Below are positions 43,082-50,914 of a stretch of 64,000 nucleotides of DNA, in pieces. The position numbers and the translations under genes were made by a program. How positions within the stretch are numbered: the first letter of the stretch is position 1; every line of letters starts with the position of its first letter. The notes under the pieces are model-generated. The model saw nothing but the letters and a program-made list of their open reading frames with translations, ran no database searches and was not told where the DNA came from. The stretch is from Halorubrum rubrum (GTDB lineage Archaea; Halobacteriota; Halobacteria; Halobacteriales; Haloferacaceae), in assembly GCF_024494685.1 (NCBI RefSeq), contig NZ_JANHDM010000009.1:103157-167156 (forward strand). The letters are read 5' to 3'.

Positions 43082-44244
43082 CGGCGTTCGAGGTCCGGTC
43101 GTTCGATCGTTCCGCCGTCCCGGATCGGGTCGGGTACCGAACCGGGCGCATCCCGGCCTCGCTGGCCGGCGTCCGACGGGTCGGTGACCGGCCGCTCGAC
43201 GTCCCGCACTAACCCCTCGTTGTCGGAAACGTCGAACCACGCGCCGAGCGTCAACAGCAGCCCGCCGAGCACCCCTACCGTGATCGACGTCATTCCTCCC
43301 AGGAACACGTCGACGGCGGGCGTAGCCACTGCGTACGCCCCGCCGACCACGCCCGTGAGAAGAGTGAGAACGCCCAGAACGTAACAGACGATGAGCGGGT
43401 GAAACCGTCGGACGAAATACGAGCGCACGAGTCGCTCGAGGAAGTTCCGCGCGAGCAGTATCGACAGCGTCGGCACGAACGTCGAGTACTGGATACCGCT
43501 CGTCTCGTCCGCGTACTTCGCCGGGTGGGGGACGTCGGCGATCGGCTGCCGATCGACGTTGAGCGCGAGCAGCATGTGATTGAGGAACCCGTACTGGTCG
43601 TACAGACGGTCGAACCGGATCGTCCGTAACCCCTCCTTGGATATCGCGGTGAATCCGTTCTGTGGGTCCGAGAGGCTCCAGTATCCGCTCGAGATGCGCG
43701 TCAAGAACGTGAGGATCCCGTTCCCGAACAGCCGCCAGCGGGACATCTGTTCGTAGTCCCGCCCGGACCGCAGCCGGTTCCCCTTCGCGTACGTCGCGTC
43801 GCCGGCGATCACCGGGTCGATGATCCGGTCGAGGTGGTCCGGATCCATCTGTCCGTCGCCGTCCATCACCGCGACCACGTCGATGTCGTCCGCGAGCGCG
43901 TGGGCGTAGCCGGTTTTCACCGCCGCTCCCGCGCCTCTGTTGGTTTCGTGTCGGATCGGCAGTATTCGAGGCGTGACCCCGCCGTCGGTTCCGACTTCCG
44001 CCTCGACGACGAACCCGCCGGCCTCCGGTCGGATCGGGCTGGCGTCGTCGGACGTCGAACCGACGGACGAGCCGTTGATCCGACGGGCGTGCTCGCGGAT
44101 CTCCGCCCACGTGTCGTCGGTCGACGCGTCGTCGACGACGTACACGCGGTCGACGTACGCCGGGATCGTCTCGATCACGTCGCCGACGTGGCCCGCCTCG
44201 TTGTACGCCGGAACCACGACGCCGACGGTGTGGCCGTCGTACAT
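43078..44244 (-). CDS. Family 2 glycosyltransferase with C-terminal membrane hairpin
   Basis: A 388-residue GT2 protein of the dolichyl-phosphate-sugar synthase type. Motifs: VGVVVPAYNEAGHVGDVI, VYVVDDASTDDT, VVAVMDGDGQMDPDHLD (metal-binding DGDGQ) and LSDPQNGFTAISKEGL. There is an unusual insertion of about 30 residues (about 63-90) between the second strand and the metal site. Two C-terminal membrane helices (about 284-310 and 316-340) anchor it, with a charged tail. It is coupled to the WecB-like gene, so the two probably build and use an amino-sugar donor on the membrane. Confidence 0.92.
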   Translation of the reverse strand: MYDGHTVGVVVPAYNEAGHVGDVIETIPAYVDRVYVVDDASTDDTWAEIREHARRINGSSVGSTSDDASPIRPEAGGFVVEAEVGTDGGVTPRILPIRHETNRGAGAAVKTGYAHALADDIDVVAVMDGDGQMDPDHLDRIIDPVIAGDATYAKGNRLRSGRDYEQMSRWRLFGNGILTFLTRISSGYWSLSDPQNGFTAISKEGLRTIRFDRLYDQYGFLNHMLLALNVDRQPIADVPHPAKYADETSGIQYSTFVPTLSILLARNFLERLVRSYFVRRFHPLIVCYVLGVLTLLTGVVGGAYAVATPAVDVFLGGMTSITVGVLGGLLLTLGAWFDVSDNEGLVRDVERPVTDPSDAGQRGRDAPGSVPDPIRDGGTIERPDLERR

Positions 44245-44562
44245 CGTTATCCGGAACCTCCGGTTCGTCGCCGAACGGCGGACGTTCGACTCCGAGCCGT
44301 GGACGCCCCGTGGCGCACGCGATCATCGACGTCGCGGACGTGGCGATCGGTACGCGCTCGCCACCGTCCGTCCCGCCGGGAGGAGCGGATCCGACACCGA
44401 TCTCGTCGAGTTCGTGTCCCGTTCATGTTACGACCTTTGTTGTGACCCCAGCCGGTCGGAACGAACGCGACCGAACGGGGAGCGTGTAACGTGGAACACG
44501 ACCGAAACGGGCTTTGTTATACGGTGCCTCACGCTCGTTTCCCTCCACCTACCGTCGGGGAT
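44245..44562. promoter_or_regulatory. Intergenic region with two TTTGTT-type promoter elements
   Basis: Two minus-strand-directed elements with core (AT)AACAAAG lie at 44434-44445 and 44513-44522. They are about 190 and 270 bases upstream of the glycosyltransferase start, so the gene may have a long leader. No protein-like reading frame is seen. Confidence 0.35.
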
Positions 44563-44847
44563 TCACAGGCTCACGTGGGCGTCCTCCCACTCTCGACGTC
44601 TTTTGAGGCTCTCCATCGTTTTCTCGGTGGTGCTGTAGTAGTTGGTTCGACGGTCGCTCCGTCCCTTCTCGACGTACTCCAGTTTCACCAGCGTGTCCAG
44701 GTTCGGGTACAGCCGGCCGTGGGTGATCTCGCCCATGTCCCGTTGGAGCTCCTGTTTTATCTCCTGGCCCGACGGGTCCGTTTTGCCGGCGATCACGTAC
44801 AGCAGGTCACGCTGGAAGCTGGTCAGCTCGAAGAGCAGATCTGTCAT
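44563..44847 (-). CDS. PadR family transcriptional regulator
   Basis: A 94-residue winged-helix protein starting MTDLLFELTSFQRDLLYVIA. The PadR-type features are GKTDPSGQEIKQELQRDMGEITHGRLYPNLDTLVKLEYVEKGRSDRRTNYYSTTEKT. It is a short version without the C-terminal dimerisation helix of larger PadR proteins. Its promoter contains TATAACAAA at 44875-44883, the same type as the EPS genes. The regulated target may be the adjacent GT2/wecB unit. Confidence 0.88.
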   Translation of the reverse strand: MTDLLFELTSFQRDLLYVIAGKTDPSGQEIKQELQRDMGEITHGRLYPNLDTLVKLEYVEKGRSDRRTNYYSTTEKTMESLKRRREWEDAHVSL

Positions 44848-44874
44848 TCGTCCTCGATAAGGGGCGATCGGAGT

Positions 44875-44883
44875 TTTGTTATA
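44875..44883 (-). promoter_or_regulatory. TATAACAAA promoter element of the PadR gene
   Basis: It lies 28-36 bases upstream of the PadR start (44847), correct spacing for a TATA element. It belongs to the ATAAC-type promoter set described in the findings. Confidence 0.5.
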
Positions 44884-45031
44884 GAGAGCTAAATCGTCCG
44901 TACGACCGATGCTTCCGTCCCGTCGAGCGGGACGGATCGCCGCGAGCGGGCCGGACGAGACACCCTCGTTCGCGCCGCTATCACGTCCAACCGGGACGGC
45001 AAGGGAGCCAATATCGACCGATATGGACGTG

Positions 45032-45040
45032 ATAACAAAT
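45032..45040 (+). promoter_or_regulatory. ATAACAAAT element of the membrane HTH gene at 45125
   Basis: This ATAAC-type element is followed about 25 bases later by the expected transcription start. That leaves a leader of about 65 bases before the ATG at 45125. An ATG at 45044 is too close to the element to be translated from this promoter. Confidence 0.35.
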
Positions 45041-45124
45041 TGAATGAAGGATAACCGTTGGACCGATCGAGCGTGCTCGTATGATGACGAGGCTGAACGG
45101 TCATCGACGGACGACAGTGGAGCC

Positions 45125-45646
45125 ATGAACGAGACGGAAACACTCACCAAAGACGAGGTATTCGAGGTACTGAGCAGCTCACGACGCCGGCAGATACTGT
45201 ACCATCTACACCGTCGGGGAGGAGAGGCCGACCTCCGCGACCTCGCGCGCGACACCGCGAGGGCGGAGAACGTCGATTCGGTCACCGACGACGTGGTCAA
45301 GCGACTCTACATCTCGCTGTATCAGACGCACGTGCCGAAACTCGAGAAGGTCGGAGTGGTACGATACGACAGCGACGATAAGTCCGTCGTGTTGACCGAT
45401 CGGGTCGCGGACGTCGCCCGCGTTCTGAACGAGGAGATCGAACCGCACAGGCGGTGGTCGCTGTACTACGCGCTGCTCGCGATCACGGGGCTCGGACTCT
45501 CGATCGGCCAGTTGGGCGGGGTCGCTCCGCCCGTGACGACGCTTCCGTTCGTCGTCGTGCTGCTGAGCCTCGCGGTGTTCCAGTACTACGAGACGGAGGT
45601 GCGGGAGCACGAATACGACTTCCTGGAACGGATCGTTTCGGACTGA
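45125..45646 (+). CDS. DUF7344-type winged-helix protein with membrane hairpin
   Basis: A 173-residue protein. N-terminal winged helix (about 1-105: KDEVFEVLSSSRRRQILYHLHRRGGEADLRDLARDTA, LYISLYQTHVPKLEKVGVVRYDSDDKSVVLTD) and two C-terminal membrane helices (about 118-138 and 141-157). A membrane-tethered regulator of this kind could link an envelope signal to transcription. A similar protein is encoded convergently at 45764-46372. Confidence 0.85.
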   Translation: MNETETLTKDEVFEVLSSSRRRQILYHLHRRGGEADLRDLARDTARAENVDSVTDDVVKRLYISLYQTHVPKLEKVGVVRYDSDDKSVVLTDRVADVARVLNEEIEPHRRWSLYYALLAITGLGLSIGQLGGVAPPVTTLPFVVVLLSLAVFQYYETEVREHEYDFLERIVSD

Positions 45647-45763
45647 GCTCCCCGCCCTGCTCGCTCACGGTTTCGTGGAGATCCGCCGGACGAGGGCCGG
45701 TGGCGTCCGGACCGTGAGGCCCTACGCCGGGGGACCGCCGTCGTCGATCCCGTGTGACCGGGA

Positions 45764-46372
45764 TCACGTGAACTGTTGGATGAGCACGATGAGCACGATC
45801 CCGACGACGCTGAGCAGCGTCCATCCCGCCGGCGGGATCGTCGACAGCGCGCCGACCCCCAGCGTCCCGAGCCCCACCGGAACGAGGATCCCCGTGGCGA
45901 CGACCGGGATCACCCAGGATCGCTCCTCGCTTCCGGTCCGGTCGTCGGTCTCCTCCATGTACGGAACGAGCGACGAGACGGAGTCCTGTAGCTCGACTGT
46001 CCCACGGTTCTTGTCGTACTCGACGACGCCGAGGGTGTCCATCTTCGGAAGGTGACACTGGTAGAGCCCGATGTACACCCGTTTCCGCTGGTCGGACGAG
46101 AGCTGCCGGACGGTGGTGTCGTTCTCGTCCGCGGCGATGTGCTCCGCGAGCTCGTCGAGCCTCGCGGACCCGTCGTGCCCGCGGAGGTACTCGATGATCT
46201 TCCGGCGACGGCTGTTCTTCAGCAGATCGAAGATCTCCCCCTTCGTTAGGACCGAGCCGTTCGACCGCGGTTTCTTCCCTATATGTTCCAAATTCGATAC
46301 TTCTGTGTCCGACGGAGAATCGGGATCGGCGCCCGACGAGCTCCCGCCGAATGACCCCTTTCCTGCACTCAT
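45764..46372 (-). CDS. DUF7344-type winged-helix protein with membrane hairpin, second copy
   Basis: A 202-residue protein. Polar N-terminal tail (about 1-40), winged helix (about 43-130: LTKGEIFDLLKNSRRRKIIEYLRGHDGSARLDELAEHIA, RVYIGLYQCHLPKMDTLGVVEYD) and two membrane helices (about 152-172 and 178-199). It is a clear paralogue of the convergent gene at 45125 (shared ISLYQ/IGLYQ-x-H-PK core). The start is MSAGKGSFGG at 46372. An upstream in-frame ATG at 46420 is less likely because the intervening sequence looks like leader. Confidence 0.85.
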   Translation of the reverse strand: MSAGKGSFGGSSSGADPDSPSDTEVSNLEHIGKKPRSNGSVLTKGEIFDLLKNSRRRKIIEYLRGHDGSARLDELAEHIAADENDTTVRQLSSDQRKRVYIGLYQCHLPKMDTLGVVEYDKNRGTVELQDSVSSLVPYMEETDDRTGSEERSWVIPVVATGILVPVGLGTLGVGALSTIPPAGWTLLSVVGIVLIVLIQQFT

Positions 46373-46915
46373 GGTCTCGTTCACTACGGATATCCTCTTA
46401 GATATGATGAACGTACTCACGTTTCGTCTCCGTTAACCACATCCGAACGATCGGTCACGACCCCACAGGAACTGACCGTCAACTCGCCACGGTCTCGGGA
46501 TCATGACGGTAAGGACGAGCATACCGAGCGAGATCCGGTCGGCACCGCTCAACGACCGGCGAGGATCGCGGTGACGTCCGCTCGTCGCTCGCTCGCTCGG
46601 CCGCGGCGGCGGAGAACACGTTATATAATCCAGTACATATTCGATTATTGAACTATGTTCCGTCGAGTTATACGGGTGTGAACGGCGTTATCGTGCATAT
46701 ACTCCCCGAAGGGCCGTGACTGCGTCCGTTGGGGCCCTCCGACCGCCATACGTCTCGAAGGCGGGGCGGTCGACCGTCCGGGCGTGAGCCGTCGCGGTCG
46801 ACCGCACCGACGGGCGCGGAGCGGGGGTTCGGTATTCGGTCGCTCACCGGAGCGAGCCACGGCGTCTTCGACCGACGTATCGGGAACCACGAGACGGCCG
46901 AAGGCGACGCCGATC
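46373..46915. other. Intergenic region without a supported gene
   Basis: About 540 bases between a convergent-side HTH promoter and the glmS stop. It includes an AT-rich patch (46619-46665) with a TATA-like TTATATAAT, but the following reading frames are short (the first ATG gives nine codons) and not protein-like. Two overlapping frames of about 80 codons on the minus strand were considered and rejected. It may hold promoters or RNA that I cannot identify. Confidence 0.5.
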
Positions 46916-48727
46916 TCACTCCACGGTGACGCTTTTCGCGAGGTTTCGCGGTTTGTCGATGGGCCGGGACAGCATGTCCGCGGCGAGGTACGACACCAGC
47001 TGGAGCTGGACGTTGGCGAGGATCCCGGCGACGTCTCGGTGCGTCTCCGGGATCGAAAGCACGTGGTCGGCGTATTCGGTCGCGCCCGTGTGGCTCCCGT
47101 CCGTGACCGCGATCACGGGCGCGTTACGGGCGCGGACCTCCTTGACGTTGTGGACGGTCTTGGTGTCGTCCCGTCCCGTGAAGACGGCGAACACCGGCGT
47201 GTTCTCCGTGACGAGGGCCAGCGGACCGTGCTTGAGTTCGGCCGCGGAGAACCCCTCCGCGTGATCGTAGGTGATCTCCTTGAATTTCAGCGCCCCCTCG
47301 AGCGCGACGGCGTGACCGACGCCCCGCCCCAGGAAGAAGTACGACTCACAGTCGTGATACGCCGAGGCGACCGTCTGCGCTTCCGACTCGTCGAGGACCT
47401 GCTGGACGTCGTCCGGGAGGACCGTCAACGAGTCGAGCAGGTCGCTCGTCGATCGAGGCGTCGCCCCGTTCGTCGCGTGGTTCAGCCGTTCACACAGGAG
47501 AAGCAGGGTCGCGACCTGCGAGGAGAACGACTTCGTCGCGGCGACGCCGATCTCGGGACCGGCCCGGATGTACACCGTGTGTTCACACTCCCGAGTGACG
47601 GTCGATCCGACGACGTTCGTCAGCGCGAGCGTGCGGGCCCCGGTCCCCTGGATGGCTCGGACCGCCGAGAGAGTGTCCGCGGTCTCGCCGCTCTGAGAGA
47701 CGGCGACGACCAGGGTCCGACCATCGACCGGCGGCGGGTTCGACCCGTATTCGCCGGAGAGGAACGCCTGTGCGTTGATACCGCGGTCGGCGAGCAGCGA
47801 CCGTGCGTACATCGCCGCGTGATACGAGGTGCCCATGGCGACGAGGTGAACCGACTCGATCCCCGAGAACGTGCCCTCGGGGAGTTCGTCCAGGTCCACG
47901 CGTCGGTTCAACGCGTCGGTCCGGCCGCGGATGGTCTGCCGGAGGGCCGTGGGCTGTTCGTAGATCTCCTTCAACATGTAGTGGTCGTACCCGCCCTTTC
48001 CGGCGTCGTCGGGGTCCCAGTCGACGGTCTCGACCGAGCGCTCCACGGTCGTCCCCTCGGCGTCCGTGATCGTGTACCCTTCGGGACGGATCGTCACGAC
48101 GTCCCCGTTCCGGAGGTAGACGACCTCGTCGGTGTACTCGAGGAACGCCGGCACGTCGCTCGCGAGGTAGTAGCGCTCGGGGGAGCGCCCGAGGACCAGC
48201 GGTGAGCCGCTCCGCGTTCCGAACACGGCGTCGGTCCCGGCGAACACCGCGGCGATCGCGTAGCTCCCCGAGAGGCGGTCTATCGCCATCCGGAACGCCT
48301 TTTCGGGCGGGTAGCCGGCGGAGAGGAACTCCTCGATGAGGTGGGGAACGACCTCGGTGTCCGTGTCGCTCGTGAACTCGTGCGTCGAGAGCTCCTCCTT
48401 GAGTTCGGCGTAGTTGTCGATGATCCCGTTGTGGACCACCGCGACCCGGTCGAGACAGTCGGTATGGGGATGTGCGTTCGCGTCCGTCGGGGGGCCGTGC
48501 GTCGACCATCGAGTGTGCCCGATCCCCGTCCGGCCGCGGACCGACGATCCGCGCACCGACCCACAGAGGACGTCGATCTCGCCCTCGCGCTTGATCACGT
48601 CGAGGCCGTCGGCGTTCACCGTCGCGACGCCCGCGGAGTCGTAGCCGCGGTACTCGAGGTTCCGGAGCCCCGAGAGGAGTTCGTCGACCGCATCGCCGCT
48701 GCCGACGCGTGCGGTGATCCCGCACAT
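46916..48727 (-). CDS. glmS: Glutamine-fructose-6-phosphate aminotransferase (isomerizing)
   Basis: Makes glucosamine-6-phosphate, the entry to UDP-GlcNAc. The 603-residue protein begins MCGITARVGSGDAVDELLSGL, with Cys2 as the glutaminase nucleophile. RNLEYRGYDSAGVA follows, then two SIS domains (AMGTSYHAAMYAR, VAVSQSGETADTLSAV and AATKSFSSQVATLLLL). It ends LAKSVTVE, the conserved GlmS C-terminus. The start at 48727 is fixed by the required Cys at position 2. Its ATG overlaps the glmU stop by one base, so the two are coupled. Confidence 0.97.
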   Translation of the reverse strand: MCGITARVGSGDAVDELLSGLRNLEYRGYDSAGVATVNADGLDVIKREGEIDVLCGSVRGSSVRGRTGIGHTRWSTHGPPTDANAHPHTDCLDRVAVVHNGIIDNYAELKEELSTHEFTSDTDTEVVPHLIEEFLSAGYPPEKAFRMAIDRLSGSYAIAAVFAGTDAVFGTRSGSPLVLGRSPERYYLASDVPAFLEYTDEVVYLRNGDVVTIRPEGYTITDAEGTTVERSVETVDWDPDDAGKGGYDHYMLKEIYEQPTALRQTIRGRTDALNRRVDLDELPEGTFSGIESVHLVAMGTSYHAAMYARSLLADRGINAQAFLSGEYGSNPPPVDGRTLVVAVSQSGETADTLSAVRAIQGTGARTLALTNVVGSTVTRECEHTVYIRAGPEIGVAATKSFSSQVATLLLLCERLNHATNGATPRSTSDLLDSLTVLPDDVQQVLDESEAQTVASAYHDCESYFFLGRGVGHAVALEGALKFKEITYDHAEGFSAAELKHGPLALVTENTPVFAVFTGRDDTKTVHNVKEVRARNAPVIAVTDGSHTGATEYADHVLSIPETHRDVAGILANVQLQLVSYLAADMLSRPIDKPRNLAKSVTVE

Positions 48728-49905
48728 CAGCCGATCACCTCCGCACCCTCGTCGACGTCGCGGCCGAGCGTGACTCCGGCGCCGACGCTGCTCCGGGGTC
48801 CGATCCGACATCCCGGCGTGATCGTGACGTTCGCGCCGACCGTCGCTCGATCCGCGACGACGCCCCCGAGCCGCCGATCGACGTACTCCGTTCCCTCGAG
48901 GACGACCGTCGCCGACCGACCGGGGGAGACGGTCCCGTCGCCGATCGTCGCCCCGCCCCCGACGATGCTGTCACGGAGGAGCGTGTTCGCGCCCACCCTG
49001 GCGTCCGGGCCGACGATCGAACCCTCCAGTACCGCGTTCTCGTCGACGATGGTGCTCGAAAGCAGGCAGGTCCCGCCACGGACGACCGCGCCGGCCGAGA
49101 CCCTACAGTCCGCGCCGATCCGAACGTTCTCCCCGATCACGGCCGAGTCGTGGACCCGTGCGGATCCCGCGACCCGCTCGGCGACGCCGACGAGTCCCGG
49201 ATACGAGTGGAGCAGGGTCTCGTTCGTCTGGAGCAGATCCCACGGATACGACGAGTCGAACCAGACGCCGTTCGGCGTCTCGGCGACGACCTTCCCGTCG
49301 AGTTCCGCTATCGCCCCGGTGAGGGGTCGCTCGCCGTCCTCGAACGGCGTACGTTCCAGGGCGTCGAAGACCGTCCGATCGAACGCGTACACGCCGGCGT
49401 TTATCCGCGAGGAGGTGCCGTCGTCCCCCTCGTCGATCCGGTCGACGAGACCGTCGCTGACGCCGACGGTCCCGTACTCCGAGGCGCTCGTCGACGCGGC
49501 GACCGCGACGCAGGCGACGGCGTCCGACCGCGCGTATCGCCGAGCGACCTCTCCGACCATCGTTCCGTCGATGACGTTGTCACCGTTCACCACGAGGAAC
49601 TCGCCGTCCACGTAGTCCTCGGCGGTCTGGAGGGCGTGTCCGCTCCCGAGTTGGGTCTCCTGGGTGACGTACGTGAAGTCGATCCCGTCGTACGCGTTCT
49701 CGAGGTGGTTCTGGATCCGTCTCCGCCGGTGGCCGACCACGAGGACGACGTCTTCGACGCCGATCGACGCGAGCGCGTCGAGGGGGTACTCGAGTATCGG
49801 GCGACCGGCGACACGGAGCATCGGCTTCGGTTGGTATCGAGTGAGCGGACGGACTCTCCTCCCCTCGCCGGCGGCGAGGACGACGGCCCGATCGACCGAA
49901 CTCAT
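48727..49905 (-). CDS. glmU: Bifunctional GlmU-like nucleotidyltransferase/acetyltransferase
   Basis: A 392-residue protein. Nucleotidyltransferase domain about 1-225: VDRAVVLAAGEGRRVRPLTRYQPKPMLRVAGRPILEYPLDAL, GSGHALQTAEDYV, NGDNVIDG. A left-handed beta-helix acetyltransferase domain follows (about 235-390: VIGENVRIGADCRVSAGAVVRGGTCLLSS). It would acetylate GlcN-1-P and form UDP-GlcNAc. It is directly upstream of glmS in one operon. The intermediate phosphoglucosamine mutase is not in the window. The closely related dTDP-glucose-type enzyme (RfbA-like) is the alternative, but pairing with glmS favours GlmU. Confidence 0.9.
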   Translation of the reverse strand: MSSVDRAVVLAAGEGRRVRPLTRYQPKPMLRVAGRPILEYPLDALASIGVEDVVLVVGHRRRRIQNHLENAYDGIDFTYVTQETQLGSGHALQTAEDYVDGEFLVVNGDNVIDGTMVGEVARRYARSDAVACVAVAASTSASEYGTVGVSDGLVDRIDEGDDGTSSRINAGVYAFDRTVFDALERTPFEDGERPLTGAIAELDGKVVAETPNGVWFDSSYPWDLLQTNETLLHSYPGLVGVAERVAGSARVHDSAVIGENVRIGADCRVSAGAVVRGGTCLLSSTIVDENAVLEGSIVGPDARVGANTLLRDSIVGGGATIGDGTVSPGRSATVVLEGTEYVDRRLGGVVADRATVGANVTITPGCRIGPRSSVGAGVTLGRDVDEGAEVIG

Positions 49906-50144
49906 GGTTGCGTGAGTGACTCGACCGGCTCGCGACCCCAGTCGTCGACCTGTCGATCGGTACGCGTTCCGCGACCTGCTCGTTCCATAACCATCGGCAG
50001 GCATGTGACGGCTATTGTAATGGGGAACCTTTCCGAAAACGAACGTACGGGCGGTTCGCCGGGTGCGATCGAACGTCTCGTTAGGAACCGCCTACGCCTC
50101 CCTGGGGAACGGCTCCGCCGCGGTACCGCCGACCGGCCGAGGGG

Positions 50145-50447
50145 TCAGTCGGTCAGCAACGTAACGGAGTCCGCCGTGACGACGACGATGTACCCACAGT
50201 ACCGGAACGAGACCCGAACGTCGGTCCCGCCCTCGCCGTCGACGTCGGTGACCAGTCCGTCCAGCGCCTCCGGATCGAGGATCTCGCTCAACACCGGGAG
50301 CTCGGCGGGAACGACGTCTTCCGCCTCCGCGACGGCCCGAACGACGCTCACCGTTACGGAGACCCCTGACTCCCTTTGAGTCTCGTTAACGACCGTTCCG
50401 TCGAGCGGTTCGGTTCCGGAGACATCGTCCGAGGCAAACGAACTCAT
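50145..50447 (-). CDS. HalOD1 domain protein
   Basis: A 100-residue stand-alone HalOD1 domain: VSVTVSVVRAVAEAEDVVPAELPVLSEILDPEALDGLVTD, then VRVSFRYCGYIVVVTADSVTLL. It starts MSSFASDDVSGTEPL. It is the fourth HalOD1 protein in the window, 8 kb from the next. It is flanked by the glmS/glmU operon and a tandem repeat. Confidence 0.85.
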   Translation of the reverse strand: MSSFASDDVSGTEPLDGTVVNETQRESGVSVTVSVVRAVAEAEDVVPAELPVLSEILDPEALDGLVTDVDGEGGTDVRVSFRYCGYIVVVTADSVTLLTD

Positions 50448-50477
50448 GTGGTAGTAACGGTCAATACTTGGAGACGC

Positions 50478-50487
50478 ATATAAAAAG
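50478..50487 (-). promoter_or_regulatory. TATA element of the HalOD1 gene at 50145-50447
   Basis: The coding-strand sequence CTTTTTATAT lies 31-40 bases upstream of the ATG. Confidence 0.5.
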
Positions 50488-50842
50488 GGCGTCGATGTTC
50501 GGTCGGCCGAGTCCGGAGCGTATCGAGACCGGCCGTGAGCGACCCCTTCCGCGCGCGGGCTCCGGAACGTCGACGCCGAGACGGGGACCGTTTGATCGGC
50601 ACTAACCCGTCCGGATCGCGTCGTGAAACGCGGGGACGTCGATGCCGTCCGCACGGATCGATCCGGTGGTGCGCCTCGAAACGGTCCGCCGTCCGCGACC
50701 GAAAACGGAGCCCGACGTCCCGTGGACCACCCCGTTCCAGGGTCTTTAAATATATACCCAGGGTCCCTACCGTTCATCCGTACCGCGGGTGAGATCGACC
50801 ACCCCTGACCCCGGAGGGTCGGTGTCAGTCGTGGTACCGGTC
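50488..50842. other. Intergenic region with an orphan promoter-like site
   Basis: No convincing gene. TTTAAATATA (50745-50754) is flanked by exact copies of CCAGGGTC at 50737-50744 and 50758-50765, giving a promoter-like element framed by direct repeats. Reading frames on the plus strand after it run antisense into the phnM-like gene and are not convincing. Confidence 0.45.
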
Positions 50843-50914
50843 CCCTTCTCAGCGGAGAACGGACGGCCCTTCTCAGCGGAGAACGGATGGCCCTTCTCAG
50901 TGGAGAAAGGACGG
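50843..50914. repeat. 24-base tandem repeat, three copies, each with a small palindrome
   Basis: Units at 50843-50866, 50867-50890 and 50891-50914, with the consensus CCCTTCTCAGCGGAGAACGG plus four bases. Each contains TTCTC-N4-GAGAA. The third copy overlaps the end of the phnM-like reading frame. No spacers, so it is not CRISPR. It may be a slippage product or a protein-binding array. Confidence 0.75.

Noticed and set aside
46645..46890. Two overlapping minus-strand frames of about 80 codons
   Set aside because: Arg/Pro-rich, no promoter in the right place and no resemblance to known proteins.
46784..48205. A 473-codon open frame on the plus strand
   Set aside because: It is antisense to glmS; glmS motifs on the other strand are unmistakable.
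50843..50914. CRISPR array
   Set aside because: The 24-base units are directly adjacent, with no spacers, and no cas genes are in the window.
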